A stretch of DNA of 64,000 bases from NCBI GenBank assembly GCA_013399115.1, contig VXAA01001429.1, positions 353,511-417,510 of the forward strand, in the 5' to 3' direction. This stretch comes from Anseranas semipalmata (Eukaryota; Chordata; Aves; Anseriformes; Anseranatidae). Each line of letters begins with the position of its first letter. The stretch's first letter is position 1. The position numbers and the translations under genes were made by a program. The notes below the pieces were generated by a model, which had not been told where the DNA came from, did not search any database, and saw only the letters and a program-made list of their open reading frames with translations. This document shows positions 54,001 through 61,100 of this stretch, in pieces.

Positions 54001-57000
54001 AGAGCTAATGCTGTAGGTTCAGCGCAAGTACATAGACACATATCTTCCTTCTGTGATAGAAACATACAGGGAGTAATAGTGCCTCATTCACATTAATCTT
54101 CAAAACTGCAACTAATGTGAGACAGCAACTTTTTATCCTTTAAATCTCCATTTCATGTGAGATCTGTTCCTTCTCTCTCGCAGCCCTCCCACCCCTTTCT
54201 TTTTTCCTTTCCCCAATCCCATCTCAGTTGGTTCCTTCCCCTACCTCAGGGGTGTTTTCTCCTTTCTAACTTTTTCCTTTGATCCTTTGATTCACTCCAC
54301 CTTTATTCCAAGATTATTTGGAAGAGTTGGTGTAGCTCGTTCTCCTCTCGGCTCTCACTTGTCTCCAGCCCTTACAGCTCGAAGTGGAAAGCCCTGCCTG
54401 GTCCTAGGAGTGTACAGATGCTCAAGACAACTATTAAATGTTCTGGTCCTTGGGGAAGAAGGGAGAAGAGGGAATAGGCATTAGTCCCTGACAGTTAACC
54501 TGTTCTATGATAGGAGTTCACAGGGTTGAGCATGGCCATGACACGGTTGAATGCAACATGATTACAATGGGAAGAGATATCTTATCCAGGGAGGAGATTA
54601 TTGTGAAAAAGCAGAACACAATTTATCCAGTCCTGCCACAGAGTGAAAAAAAACATCAGTTGCCAGTTTGCAGCCGTTAGATATTTAAACATGTGCTGAA
54701 CACTCAGCTCAGAAATAACCATCCCATTTGAGTCAAGGTAACGACTCATTCTTTAAGGAACATGTTTCCATATTGTGCTGCATCAGGATCCTATCTGTTT
54801 TATCATGTGTATTCATTAAAAATACATGCAAGAAAGACATATGCTAATTACAGCCTGCAAAAGAAAAATATTATTTCAGTACAATATTTACATTACAATA
54901 GTATGTAGCAGTTTTCATTTCTCTGTCCTAAAACACTTGTGCAGTGAATTAAGGTTTAATCACAGAATGTTAGGGATTGGAAGGGACCTTGAAAGATCAT
55001 CTAGTCCAATCCCACTGCCTGAACAGGAACACCTAGATCAGGTCACACAGGAACATGTCCAGGCGGTTTTGAATGTCTCCAGAGAAGGAGACTCCGCAAC
55101 CTCTCTGGGCAGCCTGTTCCAGTGCTCAGTCACCCTCACCATGAAGAAGTTTCTTCTCATATTTAAGTGGAACCTCCTATGTTCCAGCTTGCAGTCATTG
55201 TCCCTTGTCTTATCGTTGGATGTCACTGAGAAGAGCCTGGCTCCATCCTCCTGACACTCACCCTTTACATATTTATAAACATTAATGAGGTCACCCCTCA
55301 GTCTCCTCTTCTCCAAGCTAAAGAGACCTAGCTCCCTCAGCCTTTCCTCGTAAGGGAGATGCTCCACTCCCTTAATCATCTTTGTGGGTCTGTGCTGGAC
55401 TCTCTCAAGCAGTTCCCTGTCCTTCTTGAACTGAGGAGCCCGGAACTGGACACACTATTCCAGATGCGGTCTCACCAGGGCAGAGTACAGGGGGAGGAGA
55501 ACCTCTCTTGACCTACTAACCACACCCCTTCTAATACACCCCAGGATGCCATTGGCCTTCTTGGCCACAAGGGCACAGTGCTGGCTCATGGTCATCCTGC
55601 TGTCCACCAGGACCCCCAGGTCCCTTTCCCCTACGCTGCTCTCCAACAGGTCAGTCCCCAGCTTATACTGGTACCTGGAGTTGTTCTTGCCCAGATGCAA
55701 GACTCTACACTTGCCCTTGTTATGTTTCATTAATTTTCTCCCCGCCCAACTCTCCAGCCTGTCAAGGTCTCGCTGGATGGCAGCACAGCCTTCTGGCGTG
55801 TCAGCCACTCCTCCCAGTTTTGTGTCATCAGCGAACTTGCTGAGGGTGCACTCTATTCCCTCATCCAAGTCGTTGATGAATATATTGAACGGTACTGGTC
55901 CCAGTACCGACCCTTGAGGGACTCCAACTAGATACAGGCCTCCAACTAGACTCTGTCCCATTGACCACAACTCTCTGGCTTCTTTCCTTCAGCCAGTTCA
56001 CAGTCCACCTCATTACCCGATCGTCCAGACCACACTTCCTCAGTTTAGCTGTGAGGATGCTGTGGGAGACAGTGTCAAATGCTTTACTGAAATCAAGATA
56101 GACCACATCCACTGCTTAACCATCATCTATCCACCTGCTTATGTCTTCATAAAAGGCTATCAGGTTGGTCAAGCATGACTTCCCCTTGGTGAAGCCATGT
56201 TGGCTGCCCTTAATGACCCTCTTATCCTTGATATGCCTAGAGACAGCACCAAGGATAAGTTGTTCCATCACCTTTCCAGGAATGGAGGTGAGGCTGACCA
56301 GTCTATAGTTACCCGGGTCCTCCTCCTTGCCCTTTTTGAAGACTGGAGTGACATTTGCTTTCCTCCAGTCCTCAAGCATTCCTCAGTCCTCAGGCTTAAG
56401 ATGCATATTTCTATAAAACCTCATATGGGAAGTCCAGAGGGTAAATTTCCTCAGACATTTAGCTAAAAAAAATTATACTACAATAGTTGGTTGATATCTG
56501 AGGAAAAAAAAAGTAATATTATTGCTGCTAAACTAAATTAGGTGCCAGTCTATTTCATGCTAACCAAGCTAAAGATGTACAACATAAACATTCTAAAAGT
56601 TATTTGTCCATCACTAGGTAAGATGAATATCTGTATTTATGCCTATAGTTTCATGTTAAAGGATATCTTTAAAGAAATTATTATCATCCTTGACCACTCT
56701 GAATTTAAGCCCAAATTGTATTTCTGTGAAGTTAAATATTGTATATTGAACTGCTCGCAGATTCCACTTATTTGTAGTGATGGATGAGTAGGGATCTAAA
56801 TATTCCCAGCACAGAAGATAATTATAGAAATTAGAGTCTAAAGTTTCCAAGGTAATCCCTGGAATTACCATGGAATTTTAAGACCATGCCCTGAATGCCT
56901 ATCAGCATGCTCAGTGAATCTTCCCAATAAATATATATATGGCCCCAGTTTTGCTATTTCATCTGTGGCAACAGCCTGCACTCTCCATTCAGAAACCTTT

Positions 57001-58125
57001 CTGACATCTGTGTGAGACCAACTCACTTGGGATTTCAACACCTGTGTTCAGTCACAGGATCAAAGCAGGGATTAATCTAGGCAGAAGAACAGGTGACACT
57101 TCAAGAGCACTTACCTTGACATTACCTCATGATTTTATGTTGGCCTTTACTGAATTTCATATTTTTGTATTTTTCGTACACTTGCTGAATGAAAAAGGAA
57201 TTCTCATTCCCTACTGAGATAACTTGTTCAAGATTTTATTCTAAAGTGCAAATCTGTTTACATGATTTGTTGAAAAATCAATCTTTAAAGAGCCTTACAT
57301 TTATCACTACTCACCAAGGGAGTCTCCTTATTTCTATTTAATATACTTAGATATTAGCTGCTGGGATTGTCCTACCACTACGCGTATACTTTAGGATCAT
57401 CCCAAAGTCTCATAAATATAAATAAATTTTATTCAGGACATTGTACTAAATCACCTTTGCTGTAAGGAAGCTTTTTGAGTTTTATTCCCATTTTGTTGAC
57501 TAGCTGTAATGTAGATTCTGTTGTAGGCTCTGTTAGAGGTAAATGCAGAAAATGACTTCATTGTGTGAAATTAAATTCTTTGTACTGAATTACCATTCTG
57601 GTACTTATATAATAACTAAAAAAAAAAAAANAAAAAAAAAAAAAAAAAAGGACAATTCTTACTATGGTCTCCAGAAGTTCAATAAGAATGTAATATATCA
57701 GCTTAATATCTGTTGAGTTATGTAAGATATAATCATAATCTATGAATAAAGTTAGTAATTCAAATAGCTGTTGGATGTCAAGGAAAATGCATCTGTTGAT
57801 TAAAACTTGTCTTACCAGTTCCAGGTATGCAGTGTGCATATAGTTCCTATATGCATTTTCTGTCCATAACAGAACAAGCGTGCATGCTGATGATCGATCG
57901 TATTTGTATAGGGACAGCTAAAATATTGTGTGGAAAATGATTTTTTTTTTTTCAGCATTTGCATTATAAGAAATGTCTGGAAATGTTTGGCTGAATGGGT
58001 TATAGCAGCAGATTCCATATGCTTTCCCTTCATGGGCCAAAAAGCATATTTGCATATAGAACTACAGTTGAATGACTCGATGCTTGTTTCCTTTCAGTGC
58101 TGAAGCAGTTAGAAACCTTCTCACG
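2871..58125 (+). CDS. MTA3: MTA3 (metastasis-associated protein 3, NuRD subunit), internal exons of a partial gene
   Basis: Eleven exons join in one frame (424 codons) and give the MTA-family order: end of ELM2, SANT, GATA-type zinc finger, RBBP-binding-like basic motif, C-terminal tail. MTA proteins are nuclear scaffolds of the NuRD complex. ELM2-SANT binds and activates HDAC1/2, and basic motifs recruit RBBP4/7. MTA3 is known for BCL6-linked repression in B cells and for repression of SNAI1. I chose MTA3 over MTA1 and MTA2 because of segments such as [22 protein letters not shown] and LSILGKRNY, compared with family sequences from memory. Every intron starts with GT and ends with AG, and phases fit throughout (0,0,2,1,0,1,1,1,0,2,0 at the exon ends). 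The 5' exons (BAH, most of ELM2) and the final exon with the stop are not in the window. Large antisense repeats lie only in introns. Confidence 0.93.
3060..8386 (+). other. MTA3 intron a-b
   Basis: This is 5.3 kb of AT-rich sequence with no recognised gene or interspersed repeat. A somewhat CpG-richer patch lies at about 5465-5600. Short tandem-like stretches occur at about 4395-4440 (ACATAGTA units) and 5985-6020 (ATTACTTG-like units). No exon-like signal with family support was seen. Confidence 0.75.
8387..8461 (+). CDS. MTA3: MTA3 exon b: second half of SANT
   Basis: This exon has 25 codons, phase 0 to 0. It encodes [20 protein letters not shown] followed by RYVQQ, the last SANT helices and the highly conserved YYYMWK stretch. 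The acceptor is GTTTTTCAG and the donor is GTAATC. It joins exon a directly, so that QDF is followed by LPWKS as in every MTA family member. The exon is too short for ordinary ORF scanning and was found by reading the family motif. Confidence 0.95.
8462..13557 (+). other. MTA3 intron b-c
   Basis: This is 5.1 kb of intronic DNA. It has a T/G-rich low-complexity stretch at about 9345-9405 and a T then C homopolymer run at 12304-12326. No repeat family or gene was recognised. Confidence 0.75.
12304..12326. repeat. Poly-T followed by poly-C
   Basis: Seventeen T are followed directly by six C. This is a homopolymer junction with no other signal. Confidence 0.9.
13558..13616 (+). CDS. MTA3: MTA3 exon c: basic linker after SANT
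   Basis: This exon is 59 bases, phase 0 in and phase 2 out. It reads [19 protein letters not shown] plus the first two bases of a Tyr codon that is completed by exon d. The acceptor is CAACTAG and the donor GTGAGT. The segment is a basic, probably helical continuation of SANT that leads to the Asn/Pro-rich linker. The codon TA|C split across the intron supports the junction. Confidence 0.94.
13617..16228 (+). other. MTA3 intron c-d
   Basis: This is 2.6 kb of AT-rich intronic DNA in which I see no gene, RNA gene or recognisable transposon. The poly-T tract just before exon d (about 16210-16222) serves as its polypyrimidine tract. Confidence 0.75.
16229..16353 (+). CDS. MTA3: MTA3 exon d: linker and first half of the GATA-type zinc finger
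   Basis: This exon is 125 bases, phase 2 in and phase 1 out. It completes a Tyr codon and encodes [20 protein letters not shown], then a Gln/Ala linker, then GRACESCY, which carries the first two zinc-ligand cysteines (CESC). The acceptor is a poly-T tract ending CCCAAAG and the donor is GTAAGT. The linker is less conserved than the flanking domains. The exon matches the MTA3 form with PNPNQI before the finger. Confidence 0.95.
16354..17645 (+). other. MTA3 intron d-e
   Basis: This is a 1.3-kb intron that splits the zinc finger. It is dominated by a long T-rich tract at about 16718-16842, which contains a 3-base N gap. The rest is unremarkable AT-rich DNA. Confidence 0.75.
16718..16842. repeat. 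Long T-rich tract with assembly gap
   Basis: About 125 bases are nearly all T, broken by a few G and C, with N at 16819-16821. Length is not reliable here. The 84-residue Phe-rich frame across it is an artefact. Confidence 0.9.
17646..17797 (+). CDS. MTA3: MTA3 exon e: second half of the GATA-type zinc finger
   Basis: This exon is 152 bases, phase 1 in and phase 0 out. It encodes [16 protein letters not shown], then [16 protein letters not shown], then an acidic tail [17 protein letters not shown]. Together with exon d it gives CX2CX17CX2C, the atypical GATA-type finger of MTA proteins, with the diagnostic [16 protein letters not shown] core. The acceptor is TCATCCTTAG and the donor GTAGGA. 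The intron between d and e splits the finger between its two cysteine pairs. Confidence 0.96.
17798..18449 (+). other. MTA3 intron e-f
   Basis: At 652 bases this is the shortest intron in the window. It is AT-rich and ends in a TTA microsatellite next to the exon f acceptor. No other feature was seen. Confidence 0.8.
18413..18446. repeat. (TTA)n microsatellite at the exon f acceptor
   Basis: About six TTA units with flanking T runs end two bases before the GTAG that precedes exon f. The tract therefore doubles as the polypyrimidine region of that acceptor. Confidence 0.85.
18450..18672 (+). CDS. MTA3: MTA3 exon f: RBBP4/7-binding-like basic segment
   Basis: This exon is 223 bases, phase 0 in and phase 1 out. 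It encodes [20 protein letters not shown], then [18 protein letters not shown], then [23 protein letters not shown]. In MTA1 the equivalent region is the first RBBP4/7-binding site, so the RQAARRP motif probably docks RBBP4/7; this is by homology. Mammalian MTA3, as I recall it, has Tyr-Phe where this reads Cys-Trp, and Tyr where this reads Cys in [10 protein letters not shown]. The donor is GTAAGA. The acceptor TTTTTGTAG lies directly after a TTA microsatellite. Confidence 0.95.
20703..20743. repeat. CA/TA dinucleotide repeat
   Basis: Mixed GCACACA, TATATA and CACACA units form a short impure dinucleotide tract in intron f-g. Confidence 0.8.
21622..21641. repeat. Poly-A run
   Basis: Twenty consecutive A. 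No retroposed gene body was recognised upstream. Confidence 0.9.
22142..22182. other. Assembly gap (41 N)
   Basis: Forty-one N lie between two nearly identical flanks: TTTTTTTAAGTTAAG is followed by AAAA on the left and by CAAA on the right. See the finding on false duplication. Confidence 0.95.
23230..23904 (-). mobile_element. Ancient CR1 LINE fragment, part 1 (3' side of ORF2)
   Basis: The sequence follows the order of the old reptile/bird CR1 ORF2 read antisense. There is an AATAATTTCTAACACTCTG segment near 23360, a GTTGAACAGTGCAGATCC segment near 23662 (the region after [10 protein letters not shown]), and a palm segment that reads [11 protein letters not shown] on the minus strand near 23790. 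Many indels show great age. The left boundary is uncertain. It continues after the nested element. Confidence 0.78.
23905..24535 (-). mobile_element. CR1 LINE 3' end, nested inside an older CR1
   Basis: On the minus strand this gives CR1 ORF2 C-terminal motifs: [20 protein letters not shown], then [16 protein letters not shown], then [10 protein letters not shown], followed by the 3' UTR. The left end, AGGAAGAGACCTCTGGATGG, resembles a degraded CR1 3' UTR. It aligns in order with the copy near 54960-55540 but is much more diverged. A 171-codon frame (24024-24539) survives by chance. It lies between two parts of another, older CR1, and so appears to have inserted into it. Confidence 0.88.
24536..25030 (-). 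mobile_element. Ancient CR1 LINE fragment, part 2 (5' side of the reverse transcriptase)
   Basis: This resumes the same element where part 1 stops. CCATTTACAAGGTCATTGTTGGCTC-like sequence near 24552 is the segment next to the HGF..KSCLTNL motif. TTCCACCTGGTCCTGAAAAC near 24765, and AGTGAACACCGGCACAAAGA near 24907, match the linker before the reverse transcriptase in old CR1 elements (family sequence from memory). The right boundary is uncertain. Confidence 0.75.
27343..27429 (+). CDS. MTA3: MTA3 exon g
   Basis: This exon is 87 bases, phase 1 in and phase 1 out. It completes a Tyr codon and reads [19 protein letters not shown] followed by PLSCIIGYL and the first base of a Glu codon. The acceptor is TTCTCAG and the donor GTGGGT. 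It corresponds to the human MTA3 segment ADRHAELSGSPLK (from memory), which is specific to MTA3 and separates it from MTA1. It follows an 8.7-kb intron that carries nested CR1 elements. No domain is assigned to this segment. Confidence 0.94.
28957..28976. repeat. G-rich tract
   Basis: Six G, AA, then twelve G. It could form a G-quadruplex on the + strand. Confidence 0.85.
31408..31433. repeat. Poly-T tract beside the CpG-rich patch
   Basis: About 26 bases of T with a single C. It immediately precedes a CpG-dense segment. Confidence 0.85.
32389..32535 (+). CDS. MTA3: MTA3 exon h: Ser-rich segment with the KRNY motif
   Basis: This exon is 147 bases, phase 1 in and phase 1 out. It encodes [19 protein letters not shown], then [19 protein letters not shown], then [11 protein letters not shown] and the first base of the next codon. 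The acceptor is TCTTTAACAG and the donor GTATGT. The segment is basic and Ser-rich, probably disordered, and may hold phosphosites. If the donor is read through, the frame runs 22 more codons into the intron and stops after ...VLQNFLWA, so intron retention would give a truncated protein. The exon sits at the fork between short and long MTA3 C-termini known in mammals. Confidence 0.94.
34963..34997. repeat. (AAT)/(AAAT) simple repeat
   Basis: AAATAAAATAAAAATAAAT is followed by four AAT units. This is a simple A/T repeat. Confidence 0.85.
40206..40225. repeat. (ATCT)n repeat
   Basis: About five ATCT-like units with one ACCT variant. Confidence 0.8.
40936..41020 (+). mobile_element. CR1 LINE 3' terminus fragment (sense orientation)
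   Basis: The stretch GGTTGGACTAGATGATCTTG followed by GAGGTCTTTTCCAACCTAAA is the characteristic CR1 3' UTR end. It is followed by short TTCTG repeats, which correspond to the terminal octamer repeats of CR1. Only about 85 bases remain. It is the only CR1 piece seen in the same orientation as MTA3. Confidence 0.85.
43264..43300. repeat. TTAATTACCA short tandem array
   Basis: TTTAATTACCA occurs three times within 37 bases, separated by 2-4 bases. It contains repeated TAATTA homeodomain-type cores. Confidence 0.8.
44470..44501 (+). CDS. MTA3: MTA3 microexon i (32 bases)
   Basis: This microexon enters in phase 1 and leaves in phase 0. With the G from exon h it encodes [11 protein letters not shown]. 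It is flanked by a strong acceptor (TTGTTTTCCAG) and a strong donor (GTAAGT), and its length restores the frame needed to read exon j as [11 protein letters not shown]. It lies 11.9 kb after exon h and 7.7 kb before exon j. Its length is not a multiple of three, so including or skipping it decides which C-terminus is made. The call rests on splice signals, exact phase fit and the fit of exons j and k; I have no transcript evidence. Confidence 0.8.
44965..44991. repeat. (AAAT)n repeat
   Basis: About six AAAT units in intron i-j. Confidence 0.9.
48155..48201. repeat. Perfect inverted repeat (hairpin)
   Basis: The arms TGCGACATGTCAC (48164-48176) and GTGACATGTCGCA (48184-48196) are exact reverse complements around a 7-base loop GCGTATA. 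After a 4-base left bulge, AGCTG (48155-48159) pairs with CAGCT (48197-48201). The total stem is 18 bp. Confidence 0.92.
49500..49534. repeat. (AAAT)-like simple repeat
   Basis: An A-rich stretch of AAAT and AAAAAT units follows a GAAAAATAGATAAATT motif. Confidence 0.8.
52175..52329 (+). CDS. MTA3: MTA3 exon j: C-terminal conserved block of the long isoform
   Basis: This exon is 155 bases, phase 0 in and phase 2 out. It reads [20 protein letters not shown], then [20 protein letters not shown], then [12 protein letters not shown], the Ser codon being finished in exon k. The block [23 protein letters not shown] matches the MTA1 motif VKRRRMNWIDAPDDVFYMATEET, which comes just before its C-terminal RBBP-binding site. 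The acceptor is ATGATTTCAG and the donor GTAAGA. In the frame reached without microexon i, this exon ends translation at a TAA at 52201-52203. Confidence 0.93.
54959..56395 (-). mobile_element. CR1 LINE, 5'-truncated, antisense to MTA3
   Basis: The + strand reads as the complement of an avian CR1. The left end (CACAGAATGTTAGGGATTGG) is the element's 3' terminus. On the minus strand the reverse transcriptase is readable in order: [17 protein letters not shown] and [13 protein letters not shown] near 56380-56160, [16 protein letters not shown] near 56100, [10 protein letters not shown] near 55930, and the catalytic FADDTKL near 55825. ORF2 C-terminal motifs [14 protein letters not shown] and [10 protein letters not shown] follow near 55340-55100. 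It is broken by two in-frame stops (56113-56115 and 55452-55454) and a frameshift between about 55920 and 55960. The endonuclease domain and 5' end are missing. It is a dead retrotransposon copy, young enough to read easily. LINEs in introns are commonly antisense to the host gene. Confidence 0.95.
57618..57649. repeat. Poly-A tract with one N
   Basis: Thirty-one A with N at 57631. The base call and the tract length are uncertain. No retrocopy was recognised 5' of it. Confidence 0.9.
58098..58125 (+). CDS. MTA3: MTA3 microexon k (28 bases)
   Basis: This microexon enters in phase 2 and leaves in phase 0. With the last two bases of exon j it encodes [10 protein letters not shown]. The acceptor is TTCCTTTCAG and the donor GTAAGT. 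The residues align with the KIRKLLS segment that follows EETR in MTA1, with Asn in place of a basic residue. The phase, the strong splice sites and the partial match support it. The next exon, expected to carry a KRAARRP-like second RBBP-binding motif and the stop codon, was looked for in 58126-64000 and not found, so it probably lies downstream of the window. Confidence 0.8.
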
Positions 58126-61100
58126 GTAAGTGCAACTCCATTGGGAATGAGTTAACTGCAACTGCTAAAATTAGAACGTGATCTTTAGCTGTTACCAGCA
58201 GACATTGCTTCCTTTTTGCTGATTTGAGAGACATCCCTGTGGCAGCATTATGTAGGCAATTTTCATATTCTTCACATCATGTTCTTTCTTCGAAACAAAA
58301 AGCTTCCCTTGATTCGTTGAGGTACTATGTAAGGATATCACAGTGGCCGTGATAATTACCTGATATCAATCATTTTTATTTATGCATGTCTCATAGCTCA
58401 CACAAAAAGCTTAAAACTAAAGTTGCATGTTGAGAAAGAAGAGAATGTGATGCTCACAAACTAAATTCAGCAAAGTGTTGTGTCTTGCCTTTGCCATCAG
58501 TGATCTGGTTCTCTTGCAGAAGTGGGGGAGACTACTTCTGGTGCTCACGGCCCCTCGTGCTTCTGTGTACACTGCTAGCACTCATCACATTGTAGCTGTA
58601 CCAGAGTAAACCCAAAACTCAGGTGAACCAAACCCTTGTTATAAGTATCACCCATATTAAAAGTTGTGAATGACCTACCATTGTCCCTTCTCCCTCCAAT
58701 ATAGGTTTTAATGATGAGGTTGGGCACTGTGTTTGAGCTAACACTTGTAGCACGTTGCTGGGAGAAAAGGGGGAAAGTGGAGGAGTGAGTCTCCTGTGCC
58801 TTGGGTCTGTGTTACAGGGAATAGGTGCAAGTTCCTTCTTCCTCTTCACATGTGCAATTTTATATTACAGAAATGCTCGTAGACATGTTTATTCTTTTTC
58901 TTTTTTCTTTTTAATTGTCCTCAACTGTGCACAAAAAAGTTGTTCACCTAAAAAATATTTTTAATGTACACTCAGGGATGGCCTCTGCTTTTCATAGAGA
59001 TGAGGCGACTTGATTTGATTTAGGATCCCGGTTTTGAACTTCACCATAGCTGGATCCAGGGCATAGTGCATTTTCATTTCTTACCTGCATGGAACTGTGG
59101 CCATGAGACTCCCATCCTGTATCTGACTGCATGGAGATGCTTGGCTGCACCCTTGGAGAATAGCTGCAAGTCTAAGAATGCTATGTACCAGCTGCAAACC
59201 TCTAATCAAAAAAATCAGCCTCTAAGGATGTACTTTTCTGGTTCCTTTACTTCTGCTGTTTTATATCATTGTCATACATCTTGAAAAGCAGGAATTATAG
59301 ACTCAGAATATATCCTTTAGGATTATGTCTAATCCTTGATAGGATTGCAAATATCTCATTGATTGGCTCCATATGAGTACAGGTGAGCTTACAATCATTT
59401 CTAGTCACTGCGACAATACTGCAAATGGGGAATCTGGGGAGGAACTGTCCTTGCTCAAAGTAGTGGTCCTACCTGGCTAGCTACTGTTCAAAGTTGTTAT
59501 ACTTCATCACTTTCGTCAGAGTAAAAATCCATAGTCTAACAGTTTCAGTGAACTGCTATTTTGACCTTATTTAGTAAGGACTATTTATGACTGTTGCATA
59601 TTGTTCATACTTTATAAATCATAATTTTCCCCCAAGCTCTAGCTGAGGTGCTGTGATACAGAATCACAACCAGTGATATAGAAACTAGATCATAATCTCT
59701 TGCCCTTTGTTTCTTATCGAGCAGTTTTCATGGATCTACAGCTATTTTCTTTCACTATTCATCTACATGTGCTTTTCCTCTGGCTCCTTTTATGATACCT
59801 ACTAAGTCAAAGTATCTTTACTATAATAATGCTAAAGTTTGTTTTTAAAAGCAGGATCATTCTGTGAAACTAAAATCGACCTCAATTGAAGAATGTGAAG
59901 TTTTTTTTTAACATACAAAAGGAATAATAGATATATACATGGAAAACAAAACCAAAACTGCAGTGTTTCACCTACTTTCTCATTTAAGGCTTAGTTCACT
60001 ATAAATTATGCCATTATTTATTGCTGGTAGGTTTGAAGCGCATACGTTATTAAGAATTCTGCTTTGTCAGTCATCAGAACAAATGAAATACAATAATGTT
60101 GGTTTGGAGCTTTGTACTAATCTCACAGTTTAAGATGAAGTTTCAGTGACATTGTAGTAAGCTACTCACCCTGTTTAAAGCTACATGGTAAGAGGAAGAT
60201 GTTGGAGTGTTTACCTAGGACTCAGGAAAACTTGATGCAGTTCCCTGCTCCTTCACAGACTTCCCTGGGACCTCAAGTCTGTATCTCCAAGCCTGTAGAT
60301 GCCTAGCTCCTCATATCAAAATTCATAAGTTGCCTAAATACTTTCTTTGTTGAAGATTCAGGGGTAATTCTCTACATATCCTCTGTTCTCCATCTGAAGA
60401 ATCAGACGAATAGTACTTTATTCTTTTACAGGTCTATTGTACACAGATCAGATCAGAAGCCTTATGGAGAATCTCTTTTCAAAGAACACTTTTTACCTTT
60501 ATTAGTAACAAAATCTCACAGAAATGCTGTCCATGGGAGTCCAGTAGCTGCTGACTGAAACTGGCGATTTATTAGTTTCAGAGGTATCTCTACTAATTAG
60601 CAGGTGAAAATTAATTAGTCCACAGCTTCAGTGATGACAGCAGGGAGACAGGGGCTGTGAGCAGATGGTTGTAAATGACCTAGTTACTGCTGCCTGAAAA
60701 GTCACACAGTTGGATCTTGTAAACTGATCTTGTAGGATTCTACCCTGTTGTGAGCAGAAATTCACATATGCAGCCTCTCTATGGTGGCTTAGATACCACA
60801 GTATATTTTGCAATTTCATCTTAGATAGGAGCTCAAATGTGGTTGATTCACATGACTCAGCTAAAGAGCAGTGACACGTGTACAGGTGTTACTCAACCAC
60901 TTGCACTCATCTCTGCTCTCTTTGACAAAAGTCATTTCATATTCAGACAGAAGCTACAGAAGTAGCCAGAGCATTTTATATTTGAGAAGGGAAATATAAT
61001 TTCTGAAATGAGACTTTTGCAAAATCTTAAGTCCTTAGGAAACTTGCAAAAAAAGGAAGAAAAAAAAAGAACTGAAATGAAATCTGAGGATGATAAGTGC

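Larger units (their letters stand above)
52330..58097 (+). other. MTA3 intron j-k
   Basis: This 5.8-kb intron contains a moderately GC-richer, pyrimidine-rich stretch at about 53590-54290, the CR1 copy at about 54959-56395 in antisense orientation, and a poly-A tract with an N at 57618-57649. The ORFs on the minus strand here are fragments of the CR1 reverse transcriptase. Confidence 0.8.

Noticed and set aside
55455..55970. 171-codon minus-strand ORF as a host gene or viral polymerase
   Set aside because: [10 protein letters not shown] and FADDTKL in CR1 context, with a frameshift and stops upstream and downstream, show a dead LINE fragment and no functional gene.
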